Shown piece by piece: positions 1-8,546 of a DNA stretch of 64,000 bases. Numbering within the stretch: position 1 is the first letter of the stretch; every line of letters starts with the position of its first letter. Location: positions 65,249 through 129,248 of the forward strand of contig DASQIK010000016.1 of NCBI GenBank assembly GCA_035631615.1, in the 5' to 3' direction. The position numbers and the translations under genes were made by a program. The DNA comes from UBA5189 sp035631615 (GTDB lineage Bacteria > Chloroflexota > Limnocylindria > Limnocylindrales > CSP1-4). Under the pieces are notes generated by a model. The model saw nothing but the letters and a program-made list of their open reading frames with translations. It had not been told where the DNA came from and ran no database searches.

Positions 1-798
1 ATCTACGAGCAGAGCCGCCTGTATGTCAGCGCGCCTTCGAGCTGGCTCCTCGACCGTGCCCGCGAATCCGTGCTGGCAACAGCCGCCGCAGACTGGCGCC
101 TCATCCCCAATGGCGTGGACCTGCGCGTCTTCCGGCCCGCCGAGAAGGCGCACGCCCGGGAGCTCCTTGGGCTGCCGCAGCAGCCACTCATCCTGCTGTT
201 CGCCGCCAATCGGGCTCGCGCGAACCGGTTCAAGGATTACGCGACGATCGCAGCGGCCACCGATCTGGTGGCGGCAGGACTGCGCAATCGCAACCTGCTG
301 CTCATCGCCCTCGGCGGGGAAGGCCCGCCGCAGTTCCTTGCGAACGGCGAGCTCCGGGCGATGCCCTGGGAGCACGAGCCGGCACGCGTTGCGGCGTTCT
401 ACCAGGCGGCAGACGTCTATCTCCACGCTGCGAATGCAGACACGTTTCCGACGACCGTCCTGGAGGCGCTGGCCACCGGCACACCGGTCGTCGCCACGGC
501 GGTGGGCGGCATCGATGAACAGGTCAGGAGCCTGGCCGGGGCCCCGGGTGCGTGGTCGGGTGCCGCGTTCGATGCCGATGTGGCGACGGGCGTCCTCGTG
601 CCCCCGCACGATGCCGCAGGCATGGCTGCTGCGACGATCGCGTTGCTGGCCAACGACGCGCTGCGCGCGCAGCTCGGCGCGAATGCGGTGCGGGACGCGG
701 CGACTCGGTTCGGGCTCGCCGGTCAGCTTGACGCGACGCTCGCCTGGTATGCCGACATCACGCGCGACTGGCGCGCGTGGCGCGCGACCTCCTCCTAG
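1..798 (+). CDS. GT4-type glycosyltransferase, 5' end outside the window
   Basis: The reading frame is open from base 1, so only the C-terminal 265 residues are visible. They form the nucleotide-sugar-binding half of a GT-B glycosyltransferase. An IPNGVD motif lies near visible residue 35, and a segment TFPTTVLEALATGTPVV near 149-165 carries the Glu that usually contacts the donor ribose. It is followed by the typical AVGGI turn. It should transfer a sugar from a nucleotide donor at the cytoplasmic face during surface glycan assembly, as its neighbours suggest. Donor and acceptor cannot be read from the sequence. The stop codon shares a CTAG with the stop of the convergent acyltransferase gene. 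Confidence 0.85.
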   Translation: MYEQSRLYVSAPSSWLLDRARESVLATAAADWRLIPNGVDLRVFRPAEKAHARELLGLPQQPLILLFAANRARANRFKDYATIAAATDLVAAGLRNRNLLLIALGGEGPPQFLANGELRAMPWEHEPARVAAFYQAADVYLHAANADTFPTTVLEALATGTPVVATAVGGIDEQVRSLAGAPGAWSGAAFDADVATGVLVPPHDAAGMAAATIALLANDALRAQLGANAVRDAATRFGLAGQLDATLAWYADITRDWRAWRATSS

Positions 799-2885
799 CG
801 AGGCAGCGCAGCGTCCAGCCGTGAGGTGAGCGCGGCCACGAACGGCCGGGTCAGGTGGTTCGTGTCCGCGTACACGACGTATCTGCCGATGATCGCGGGG
901 CACGGGTCAGATGGGCAGGCCCACGCGGCGGCGTCGACGAACGTCGCTCCCGCCCCGGTGGCCGCCGCTCGTTCAGCGACGAGCCAGGCAGGATCAAGGG
1001 CAACGTCGCGCTGCAACGCACATCGGATCACGTGATCCGCGTACCTGCTCAGGCAGTCAGCCGGGTCCCACGGCACCTGCGGCGTGTCGGCGATGACCAC
1101 GACGCTGGCGCCGGTAGCCCGGAGGTCCGCCAGCGTCCGGGCTGCAGCCCCCTGCATCGCCGTGGTCGCTGCGCCGCCGGCGAGCACGACCCCGCCGACG
1201 ATTGGCGGGGCGCGGTGATTGGCGGAGACGATGACCATCGCCGGTCGGTCCGCGGCGATGCGGGCCAATGCCGTGCTCCGCCACGCGTCGCACACGGTCT
1301 TGGGACCGGAGACGCTCACGGTCGTGACGTCGGCGTAGGTACAGCTGGTCTTGACGAGGACGACCACTTTCCAGTCGCGCTCGCGCGCGATCGACTCCAC
1401 CGCGGGCCACCACTGGAGGACGTGCGAATCGCCGAAGAGCACGACCTCGGTCTTCGAGGCCCGGTCGCCGAACGTGCACGGTCCATTGACCGTGCCCGAG
1501 GTCTGCAGCGAGCACGCCTCGGTGAACGGATTCTCGATGATCGTGCCCGCGTGCAGGTTCAGGAGCGAGGGCGTGGCATCGACCGGCAGCGGGCCATCCT
1601 GGGTGGGCCCGGTCGCCGGGATCAGGCCGGCGAGCGGGTCGCCACTGGGCGGCACCGCGGCCGCCGCCGCCGACGGTTCGAACCGGCGCACGGCGAACAG
1701 GCCGCCGCCCAGCGAGACGGCAACGAGGAGCACGGAGGCGATCAGGGCCGTCGCCAGATTCCTTGACGGTCGTCGCCCGATCAGCCGGCCGCGTCGCAGC
1801 GGATCCTCCACCCACCGGTACGTGATCGCCGCGAGCGGCACCGTCAGCCCGATGGCCACCGCGCCCTGGAGGCCGTCCGGGATCACGCCCTGGAGCGCGA
1901 TCGCCCCGAAGACCAGCACCGGCCAATGCCACAGGTACAGCGAATATGAGATGCGGCCCACGTAGCGAAGCGGCGGCAGTGCGAGAACCCGGGCGGACCA
2001 GGAGCCGCCCGCACCCGCGCGGCCGGCACCTTGGCCACCCGCGCCCGTGCCGCCCGCGATGACGAGCACGCTGCCCACGACCGGGACGAGCGCGGCGACA
2101 CCCGGGAACGACGTCGACGACCCGAACGCCACCGCCGAGATCGCGATCATGGCCAGCCCAGCCGCGCCCGCAAGGTGGGCGGCGGCCAGGGGCATCGCCC
2201 GCAGTCGCGGCGCGCCCATCGCGAGCAGCGCCCCGGCCCCGAGCTCCCAGGCCCTCGTCGGCAGGAGGTAGAACGCGGCGTTCGCATGGCCGGGCGTGAA
2301 GACCACGGACAGCGCGACGGAAACGGCGACAGCCAGGGCGACCAGCAGGGACATGCGCGGGCCGTGCCGTGCGGCGAGTCGATGCGCGACCAGCAGGAAC
2401 GCCGGCCAGACGACGTAGAACTGCTCCTCGACACCGAGCGACCAGTAGTGGATGACGGGCGAGACGCGCGCAGGGTGGAAGTAGTCGGCGGTATCGCGTG
2501 CGAACACGATGTTCGGAACGTACGCGGCAGACGCGGCGATGTCGCGAACCGCGTGCCACAGGCCGATCGGCGAGAAGAACACGACGCACGCCACGAGCGT
2601 CACGACGAGCACCAGGAACGAAGCCGGAAGGATCCGGCGAGCCCGCCGCGCGTAGAACGCTCGAAGGTCAATCGTGCCGGACTGGCCGAGCTCCCTTGCG
2701 AGCAGTCCCGTGATCAGAAACCCGGAGATCACGAAGAACACGTCGACGCCGACGTAGCCGCCTGGGACCGCGGACCAGCCCGCGTGGTAGAGCAGGATCA
2801 GGACCACCGCGACAGCCCGCAGGCCATCGATGTCGGGCCGATAGTCGAGAGCGCTCGCGCCCTCGGCAGGCGCTCCGGCGGTCAT
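795..2885 (-). CDS. OafA/YrhL-type membrane O-acyltransferase with C-terminal SGNH domain
   Basis: This 696-residue protein starts with an acyltransferase-3 domain: a DYRPDIDGLRAVAV segment, LLYHAGW with the presumed catalytic His, FYARRARRILP and HYWSLGVEEQFY, in about ten membrane spans. The C-terminal third is an SGNH hydrolase fold with GDSH near residue 485 and a D-x-x-H (DTNH) near 674-677. Proteins of this type acetylate or otherwise acylate sugars of surface polysaccharide, passing the acyl group across the membrane to the outer domain. The start is the ATG that overlaps the upstream stop as ATGA; the frame stays open further upstream, but inside the previous gene. It is the last gene of the GDP-fucose operon, so the exported glycan is the likely substrate (inference). 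Confidence 0.9.
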   Translation of the reverse strand: MTAGAPAEGASALDYRPDIDGLRAVAVVLILLYHAGWSAVPGGYVGVDVFFVISGFLITGLLARELGQSGTIDLRAFYARRARRILPASFLVLVVTLVACVVFFSPIGLWHAVRDIAASAAYVPNIVFARDTADYFHPARVSPVIHYWSLGVEEQFYVVWPAFLLVAHRLAARHGPRMSLLVALAVAVSVALSVVFTPGHANAAFYLLPTRAWELGAGALLAMGAPRLRAMPLAAAHLAGAAGLAMIAISAVAFGSSTSFPGVAALVPVVGSVLVIAGGTGAGGQGAGRAGAGGSWSARVLALPPLRYVGRISYSLYLWHWPVLVFGAIALQGVIPDGLQGAVAIGLTVPLAAITYRWVEDPLRRGRLIGRRPSRNLATALIASVLLVAVSLGGGLFAVRRFEPSAAAAAVPPSGDPLAGLIPATGPTQDGPLPVDATPSLLNLHAGTIIENPFTEACSLQTSGTVNGPCTFGDRASKTEVVLFGDSHVLQWWPAVESIARERDWKVVVLVKTSCTYADVTTVSVSGPKTVCDAWRSTALARIAADRPAMVIVSANHRAPPIVGGVVLAGGAATTAMQGAAARTLADLRATGASVVVIADTPQVPWDPADCLSRYADHVIRCALQRDVALDPAWLVAERAAATGAGATFVDAAAWACPSDPCPAIIGRYVVYADTNHLTRPFVAALTSRLDAALPR

Positions 2886-3868
2886 TCGGCCGATCGAAGG
2901 CCGCGGTGTCGCTCGAGGTCTGCGTCGACCATCATCCCGATGAGCTGCTCGAATGACACATCCTGCCGCCACCCGAGCTCGGTCCTCGCGCGCGTCGAGT
3001 CACCAACGAGCCGGAATGTCTCTGCCGGCCGGACGAAGTTTGGATCGATCACGACGTACCGCTCGTAATCCAGCCCGACATGCGCAAAGGCGGTCCGGAC
3101 GAGGTCCAGGACGGTGTGCGCAACGCCGGACGAGATGATGTAGTCGCGCGGTGTCTCCTGCTGCAGCATCAGACACATCGCCCGCACGTAATCACCGGCG
3201 AACCCCCAATCGCGAACCGCGTCGAGGCTTCCCATCTGCAGCGAATCCGCGAGGCCGAGCGAGATCCGGGCGACGCCGTCGCTGACCTTCCGGCTCACGA
3301 ACTCGAGCCCGCGCCGGGGCGACTCGTGGTTGTACAGGATGCCGCACACCGCGAACAGGCCCATGCCCTCCCGGGCGTTGACGGTGCTGAAGTGTCCGAA
3401 TGCCTTCGCCGCCCCGTAGGGATTCCGAGGATTGAGCGGCGTCGTCTCGGTCTGCGGCGTCTCCCGCGCGTTGCCGAAGATTTCGCTCGAAGAGGCCTGG
3501 TAGAAGCGGATCGTCGGGTCCGTGGTCCGGATTGCCTCGAGCAGTCTCGGCGCCGCCAGCCCGGTGACCTCGCCCAGGAGATCCGGCCGGTCCCACGATG
3601 TCGGGACGAAGCTGTGGCCGGCCAGGTTGTAGACCTCACCGGGCCGCACTGCGCCGAGAACAGCGGCGATGTCGGCCTCGTCGAGGAGGTCCACGTCCAC
3701 GAGCTCGATCCGATCGAGCAGGTGCCGGATCCGCTCCGGGACCGCGGTGCCTCGGCGCACGCCGACGACCCGGTAGCCCTGGCCGAGCAGGTGTTCGGCC
3801 AGGTACGAGCCGTCCTGACCACCGATCCCGGTGATGAGGGCGGTTCGACGCTCCTCGTTGTGCGGCAT
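2882..3868 (-). CDS. GDP-mannose 4,6-dehydratase paralogue
   Basis: A 328-residue short-chain dehydrogenase/reductase of the GDP-mannose dehydratase group. The NAD(P) loop GIGGQDG is at residues 14-20, SSSE at 126-129, and the catalytic pair Y151 and K155 in YGAAK. The C-terminal segment around RPAETFRLVGDSTRAR matches the nucleotide-sugar-binding tail of Gmd. It shares domain order with the canonical gmd at 7242-8273 but is clearly divergent, for example in the FVPTSW and GLEFVSRKV stretches. It may make GDP-4-keto-6-deoxymannose for another sugar such as rhamnose, or act as the matching reductase (Rmd-like). The sequence alone does not decide. It lies 3 nt after the GT4 gene and overlaps the acyltransferase by ATGA. 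Confidence 0.85.
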   Translation of the reverse strand: MPHNEERRTALITGIGGQDGSYLAEHLLGQGYRVVGVRRGTAVPERIRHLLDRIELVDVDLLDEADIAAVLGAVRPGEVYNLAGHSFVPTSWDRPDLLGEVTGLAAPRLLEAIRTTDPTIRFYQASSSEIFGNARETPQTETTPLNPRNPYGAAKAFGHFSTVNAREGMGLFAVCGILYNHESPRRGLEFVSRKVSDGVARISLGLADSLQMGSLDAVRDWGFAGDYVRAMCLMLQQETPRDYIISSGVAHTVLDLVRTAFAHVGLDYERYVVIDPNFVRPAETFRLVGDSTRARTELGWRQDVSFEQLIGMMVDADLERHRGLRSAE

Positions 3869-3871
3869 CGA

Positions 3872-5179
3872 TCAGACCAGCGGCTCTGCGGCGAGCAGCT
3901 TGATCTCGCTCCCGTCCAGCCGGCGACCGCCGAGGCGCCGATAGTGCGCGCGCAGCGTCAGCGCCGTCGTCCGCCAGTCGAACTGGCGGAACCGGGCCCG
4001 GCCACGTTCGGCGAGCTCGGTCCGGAGATTGGCGTCCGTCCACAGCCGTTCGATCGCCGACGCGATGGCGGCCGGGTCCAGCGGGTCGAACACCAGCGCG
4101 GCGTCTCCCACGAGAGCGGGCAGGGACGTCACGTTGGAGCACGCAACCGGGAGACCGGACCAGAAGGCCTCCACGATCGGCAGCCCCCAGCCCTCATAGA
4201 GCGTGGGGAAGATGAGGCAGGTGGCGCGTCGGTAGACGAGTTGGATCTCCGCGGGGCTGAGGAACCCGAGGAACCGGACCTGACCGTCGATGCCGAGCTC
4301 GTGAGCGAGCTCTACGAGCCGCGCGTAGCGCTGATTCCGGTGGCCCGAGCAGATGAGCGGCACGTCGATCCCGCGGCGTCGCAGCTGGCCGAGTGCATCG
4401 AGCAGGCGCTCGTGGTTCTTGTGGCCCCACGTCTGCGCGGGGTAGAACGCGTAGCGATCCGGAAGGTCGAGACGGGCGGCGATCGCACGCTCCTCGTCTG
4501 CCGTCGGGACGGGATACGCCTCCGTGACGGGCGGCGGATTCACCACGGCGATGCGCTCCGGTGCGAGGCCGTAGCTCGCGACGAGATCGTCCTTCACCCA
4601 GCGCGTCGCAACCACGATCAGTGAGGCCTGCGCGCAGAACCGGCGATACGTCGCGTCCCGATCCCGAAGGACCTCCGGATCGAAGAACTCGGGCAGGTGG
4701 ACGTGCTGGAGGTCCCACGGCTGGTAGATGTTCGGCAGCGCGGTCGATGAGGCGGAGGGTCTCGTGAAGTGCACGATGTCCGCGCGGACGGTCCGCATCG
4801 TCCGATCGAACGGGGACGGCAGCCGCCAGCCCGCGCTGCGGGCCATGCTGCGCCAGACGCTCCGCGCGAAGCGGCGGGCGCGTGCGGACGTCGTTTCGAT
4901 CCCGCGTCGCATCGGAGCGCTGGATGCCCCCGCCGTCGACGAGGTCGCCCCGGGCATGGCGGGCTGGACCACCAGGCTCGACCGTCCCTTGAGATACGGG
5001 CGCAACCATTCGCCCTGTCCCTCGTTGACCAGGAAGAGGTACTCCTCGGTCTCGTCGTCCAGGCCGGACAGCGCCGCCGCAAGGCCGATGACCCATTGTT
5101 GGACGCCACCGCTCCCGACGCCCATCCGCGCATCGATCACCACCCGGAGCGGCCGGCGTCTCCGATGGATGTCGAGCAA
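3872..5179 (-). CDS. GT4-type glycosyltransferase
   Basis: A GT-B glycosyltransferase of about 435 residues. The N-terminus reads RVVIDARMG with a glycine-rich VGSGGVQQW loop, typical of acceptor-side domains. The C-terminal donor domain carries IFPTLYEGWGLPIVEAFWSG followed by CSNVTSLPALVGDAALVFDP, the usual E-x7-E region. The frame is open far upstream into fcl. I chose the TTG at 5179, one base after the fcl stop, because residues before it look like out-of-frame fcl. GTG codons at 5143 and 5140 are alternatives. The context in a GDP-fucose operon suggests a fucosyl- or mannosyltransferase, which is inference. Confidence 0.85.
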   Translation of the reverse strand: MLDIHRRRRPLRVVIDARMGVGSGGVQQWVIGLAAALSGLDDETEEYLFLVNEGQGEWLRPYLKGRSSLVVQPAMPGATSSTAGASSAPMRRGIETTSARARRFARSVWRSMARSAGWRLPSPFDRTMRTVRADIVHFTRPSASSTALPNIYQPWDLQHVHLPEFFDPEVLRDRDATYRRFCAQASLIVVATRWVKDDLVASYGLAPERIAVVNPPPVTEAYPVPTADEERAIAARLDLPDRYAFYPAQTWGHKNHERLLDALGQLRRRGIDVPLICSGHRNQRYARLVELAHELGIDGQVRFLGFLSPAEIQLVYRRATCLIFPTLYEGWGLPIVEAFWSGLPVACSNVTSLPALVGDAALVFDPLDPAAIASAIERLWTDANLRTELAERGRARFRQFDWRTTALTLRAHYRRLGGRRLDGSEIKLLAAEPLV

Positions 5180-5180
5180 G

Positions 5181-6128
5181 TCAGGCGCGGGGTACGGACG
5201 ATACCCGGTTGGACCCCAACGCCTCGTACCAGGCCACCGTCGCCCGCAGGCCATCCTCGAACGAGGTACGCGCCACGAACCCGAATCGGTCGCGGGCCCG
5301 GCTCGTGTCCAGCGCGCGACGAGGTTGGCCGTCCGGCTTGGACGCATCCCAGCGGATCTCGCCCTGGAAGCCGGTGGCCGCGACGATCAGATCGACGAGG
5401 TCGCGAATCGTGATCTCGTGCCCGACCCCCAGATTCACCGGTTCCCCGCCCTCGTAGCGCTCGGTGGCAAGGACGATCCCCTCGGCGGCGTCCTCGACGT
5501 ACAGGAACTCGCGCGACGCCGAGCCGGTCCCCCAGACGTCGATGTGGTCGGCGCCTGCGATCCGGGCATCGACGCATTTCTTGATGAGCGCCGGGATCAC
5601 GTGCGAGCTGGCAGGGTTGAAGTTGTCGCCGGGACCGTACAGGTTCACCGGGATCAGGTGGATGACGTTGAACCCGTATTGCTCCCGATATGCCTGCCCC
5701 TGGACCAGCAGCATCTTCTTGGCCAGCCCGTAGGGCGCGTTCGTCTCCTCCGGGTAGCCGTTCCAGAGGTCGTCCTCGCGGAACGGCACGGGGGTGAACT
5801 TGGGGTACGAGCAGACGGTCCCGATCTGGACGAACTTCGCGACGCCCGCGAGGCGGGCCTGCTCCATGAGCTCGATGCCCATCGTGGCGTTCTCGTAGAA
5901 GAACCGTCCCGGGTTCTCGCGATTCGCGCCGATCCCGCCGACGACCGCAGCGAGATGGATCACGACCTCCGGCTTGCCCGCAGCAAGGGCCGCGCGCACA
6001 CCCGCGGCGGTCCGAAGGTCAAAGTCAGCCGAGCGCGGCACGAAGATGTCTCGCCCCTCGGTCTCGCCGAGTCGCTTGACGACGGCCTTCCCGAGGAACC
6101 CACCCCCACCGGTCACCATGATCCGCAT
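5181..6128 (-). CDS. fcl: GDP-L-fucose synthase (GDP-4-keto-6-deoxymannose 3,5-epimerase-4-reductase)
   Basis: A 315-residue SDR enzyme. It has TGGGGFLG near residues 6-13, catalytic Y133 and K137 in YGLAK, and the fucose-synthase signature around KPDGQPRRALD near the C-terminus, plus NLYGPGDNFN. Together with gmd it converts GDP-mannose to GDP-L-fucose in the cytoplasm with NADPH. The start is the ATG of MRIMVTGG; an upstream start at 6149 would add seven unlikely residues. A TAGGCT eight bases before this ATG could be an internal promoter, but the gene is otherwise the third of the operon, 25 nt after the membrane-protein gene. Confidence 0.93.
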   Translation of the reverse strand: MRIMVTGGGGFLGKAVVKRLGETEGRDIFVPRSADFDLRTAAGVRAALAAGKPEVVIHLAAVVGGIGANRENPGRFFYENATMGIELMEQARLAGVAKFVQIGTVCSYPKFTPVPFREDDLWNGYPEETNAPYGLAKKMLLVQGQAYREQYGFNVIHLIPVNLYGPGDNFNPASSHVIPALIKKCVDARIAGADHIDVWGTGSASREFLYVEDAAEGIVLATERYEGGEPVNLGVGHEITIRDLVDLIVAATGFQGEIRWDASKPDGQPRRALDTSRARDRFGFVARTSFEDGLRATVAWYEALGSNRVSSVPRA

Positions 6129-6153
6129 CGGTCGGGAGCCTAGCAGCACTCGA

Positions 6154-7245
6154 CTATGGATAGCCCGGGAGCGCGTGCGCGAGGATCTGGACGTTGATCG
6201 CCGTGGCCACGAGCGACGCGACCAGCCACCAGCGCGACCGGGGCAGGCGCGGGGCGGCGATGCCGACGCCGAAGGCGAGGAAGAACGCGGTCAGGTAGAT
6301 GTACCGCGATCCCTGCGCCTGGGTCAACGACCCGCTGCTGCGAAAGGCGCTCAGGATCCCGAACATGACCACGAGGGTCACGCCAAACGCAATCAGGGCA
6401 GGCGGCACCGTGACCCGCCGCCAGATCACGAACGCGGCTGCGGCAGCGATGATCGCCAACCCGCCGTAGACCCCAAGGCCCGTCACGCCCCCGATCCCGC
6501 TCGAGATCGCCGTGACGCTGTACGGCAGGGCCATGAGCGACGGCTTGAACGCCTCGTCCCGACGACTGTGCAGGAAGACGACGAGGAACCAGGCGACCCA
6601 CGCGACTCCGACAGGAACAAGCTCCAGGATCTGCGTCCAGCGACGCTCGAGAAGGAACCACAGCCCGAGCGCGCAGGCCAGGAAGAGGCCGACGTTCGAG
6701 CTCCCCACGGCGATGCCGATGAACACGACGACGAGGCCACGCAGCGCCCACGTCCGTTCTCGCGGCAGGGACGCGACGATCGCGACGAGCCCGCAGGCGA
6801 GCGGGATCATGAACAGGATCTGCCACGAGACGAACAGGTCGTAGTACGCCGAGCCAAGCAGGGCGAGCGGCAGCGCCAGGGCAACGCCGATCAGACGGCC
6901 CAGGCGAGCGATCAGGAAGGCGGCGGTCGCCGTTGCCAGGACGACGTGCGCGACCAGCATCGCCGCCAGCTTCTCCGCGGTGGTCGGGAGGATCGACCAG
7001 AGGGCGATCGGCACGGCATTCAGGTGCTCGTGGAACGGCCGCAGGAGGGTATGGATCGTGAGCGGCAGCCGTTCGTTGATCACGCGCAGCCCATCGCCCG
7101 TGATCGGAACGTCCCGCCGGTAGATGAAGATCACGACGGCGAGGACGGCCGCGGCCACCGCGACGATGAGGATCCCGATCAGCTGCTGGCGGGCGGTCTC
7201 CGGTGGACGCTCGTCGCCGACACGGGCGTCCGAAGCCGTCGTCAC
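6154..7245 (-). CDS. polytopic membrane protein of the polysaccharide operon
   Basis: A 363-residue hydrophobic protein with roughly nine to ten membrane spans, beginning after a short polar N-terminus (VTTASDARVGDER). Between the first spans it has a polar loop with RDVPITGDGLRVINERLPL and a HEHLNAVP segment, which resembles the periplasmic first loop of GT-C glycosyltransferase-like proteins. I do not recognise a family. The start is a GTG overlapping the gmd stop as GTGA; the frame upstream of it is shadow of gmd. Its place between gmd and fcl suggests a role in glycan assembly or export, such as transferring a lipid-linked sugar, but that is inference. Confidence 0.8.
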   Translation of the reverse strand: MTTASDARVGDERPPETARQQLIGILIVAVAAAVLAVVIFIYRRDVPITGDGLRVINERLPLTIHTLLRPFHEHLNAVPIALWSILPTTAEKLAAMLVAHVVLATATAAFLIARLGRLIGVALALPLALLGSAYYDLFVSWQILFMIPLACGLVAIVASLPRERTWALRGLVVVFIGIAVGSSNVGLFLACALGLWFLLERRWTQILELVPVGVAWVAWFLVVFLHSRRDEAFKPSLMALPYSVTAISSGIGGVTGLGVYGGLAIIAAAAAFVIWRRVTVPPALIAFGVTLVVMFGILSAFRSSGSLTQAQGSRYIYLTAFFLAFGVGIAAPRLPRSRWWLVASLVATAINVQILAHALPGYP

Positions 7246-8273
7246 GGTTTGCTGGTGGCCACCGCCGGCGCGCGCATGACCGTCGCCGGGTCGATCCCGG
7301 CCTCGCGCAGGTCTGCCTCGAGCATCAGCCAGACGAGGCCGTGGAACGTCGTCCGGGGCTCCCAGCCGAGCACGCGCTCGGCCTTGGAGGCGTCGCCGCG
7401 CAGGGCGTCGACCTCGGTCGCGCGGAAGTAGCGCTGGTCGATGCGGACGTGGTCCTGCCAGTCGAGCCCGACCAGGCTGAAGGCGACCTCGACGAGCTCC
7501 TGGACCGAGTGCGTCTCGCCGGTCGCGATCACGTAGTCGTCCGGCGAGTCCTGCTGGACGATCCGCCACATCGCCTCGACGTACTCCTTGGCGTAGCCCC
7601 AGTCACGGCGCGCCTCGAGGTTGCCCATGTACAGGTGTTGCTCCTGGCCGCCGATGATCGAGGCGATGCCGCGGGTGACCTTGCGCGTCACGAAGGTGCC
7701 GCCGCGGCGCGGCGATTCGTGGTTGAACAGGATCCCGTTCGAGGCGTGCATGCTGTACGCGTCGCGGTACTGGATGGTCATCCAGTGGGCGAAGACCTTC
7801 GCGATCGCGTATGGGCTGCGCGGGTGGAAGGGCGTCGTCTCGGACTGCGGCGGCGGCGTGCTGCCGAACATCTCGCTCGACCCGGCCTGGTAGAACCGGA
7901 TCGGCGAGTCGACGGAGCGGATCGCCTCGAGCAGTCGCAGCGTGCCCATGCCCGCACTGTCCGCGGTGAACTCGGGGACCTCGAAGCTGACCTTGACGTG
8001 GCTCTGGGCGCCCAGGTTGTAGACCTCGTCGGGCTTGATCCGGTGGAGGTGCGAGAACAGCGACGACGGATCGGTCAGGTCTGCGTAGTGCAGGAAGAGC
8101 CGCGTCTCGTGTTCGTGAGGGTCCTTGTAGAGGTGGTCGATACGGCCCGTCGTGAACGAGCTCGAGCGGCGGATCAGGCCGTGGACCTCGTAGCCCTTCT
8201 CGAGCAGGAGCTCGGCGAGATACGAGCCGTCCTGGCCGGTGATCCCGGTGATCAGTGCCTTTCGGGTGGTCAT
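7242..8273 (-). CDS. gmd: GDP-mannose 4,6-dehydratase
   Basis: A 343-residue SDR dehydratase converting GDP-D-mannose to GDP-4-keto-6-deoxy-D-mannose. The NADP loop GITGQDG is at residues 10-16, GSSE at 131-134 and Y155/K159 in YAIAK. Hallmark Gmd segments are GRIDHLYKDPHE, YNLGAQSHVKVSFE, ILFNHESPRRG and RRDWGYAKEYV. The length matches the family. It is the first gene of a six-gene operon that continues to base 795. TACAAT, eight bases before the ATG, is the likely -10 box and there is no Shine-Dalgarno site. It is transcribed divergently from the small gene at 8328. Confidence 0.96.
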   Translation of the reverse strand: MTTRKALITGITGQDGSYLAELLLEKGYEVHGLIRRSSSFTTGRIDHLYKDPHEHETRLFLHYADLTDPSSLFSHLHRIKPDEVYNLGAQSHVKVSFEVPEFTADSAGMGTLRLLEAIRSVDSPIRFYQAGSSEMFGSTPPPQSETTPFHPRSPYAIAKVFAHWMTIQYRDAYSMHASNGILFNHESPRRGGTFVTRKVTRGIASIIGGQEQHLYMGNLEARRDWGYAKEYVEAMWRIVQQDSPDDYVIATGETHSVQELVEVAFSLVGLDWQDHVRIDQRYFRATEVDALRGDASKAERVLGWEPRTTFHGLVWLMLEADLREAGIDPATVMRAPAVATSKP

Positions 8274-8281
8274 GTCGGCCG

Positions 8282-8287
8282 ATTGTA
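8282..8287 (-). promoter_or_regulatory. -10 box of the GDP-fucose operon
   Basis: TACAAT, eight bases before ATG 8273; a TTGGC -35-like word lies 16 bases upstream. Confidence 0.65.
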
Positions 8288-8313
8288 GGTGCCGGACGCC
8301 TCAGCCAAGGTGC

Positions 8314-8319
8314 TACCGT
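8314..8319 (+). promoter_or_regulatory. -10 box of the 8328-9763 operon
   Basis: TACCGT, eight bases before GTG 8328. It overlaps the upstream part of the divergent gmd promoter. Confidence 0.55.
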
Positions 8320-8327
8320 CCGGCCGC

Positions 8328-8546
8328 GTGGCCACGAGCACCTTCGGACTCCGCACGTTGGAGCGGCCGGCGTTCCGCCGGATCCTGATCGTCGCGCTGG
8401 TCGCGATCGTTGGGACGTTCAGGGTGCGGCAGACGCTCGGGTACCTGATCCTGCTGGTTGCGCTCATCCGCGTGTCGATTGGCGCTCGGCGACGGCAGGG
8501 CGGTGGCATCGCCGAAGACAAGCTCCCGATGGCGGCCGCGGGATGA
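8328..8546 (+). CDS. small membrane protein
   Basis: A 72-residue protein with two hydrophobic stretches (RILIVALVAIVGTF and LGYLILLVALI) separated by a basic turn, ending in a polar tail. I do not recognise a family. The GTG at 8328 was preferred to the GTG at 8289 because TACCGT lies eight bases upstream, as at other leaderless genes here. Its stop overlaps the next start as ATGA, so it is translationally coupled to the GT87-like protein and may be a small partner of it. Confidence 0.6.
   Translation: MATSTFGLRTLERPAFRRILIVALVAIVGTFRVRQTLGYLILLVALIRVSIGARRRQGGGIAEDKLPMAAAG

Noticed and set aside
1057..2589. Long open frames opposite or alongside real genes, for example 1057-2589, 2031-3068, 9821-11434, 19972-22056 beyond the dehydrogenase, and 45630-47534.
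   Set aside because: They consist of Arg/Pro/Gly-rich low-complexity sequence typical of GC-rich shadow frames. They overlap genes with clear domains and have no start signals.
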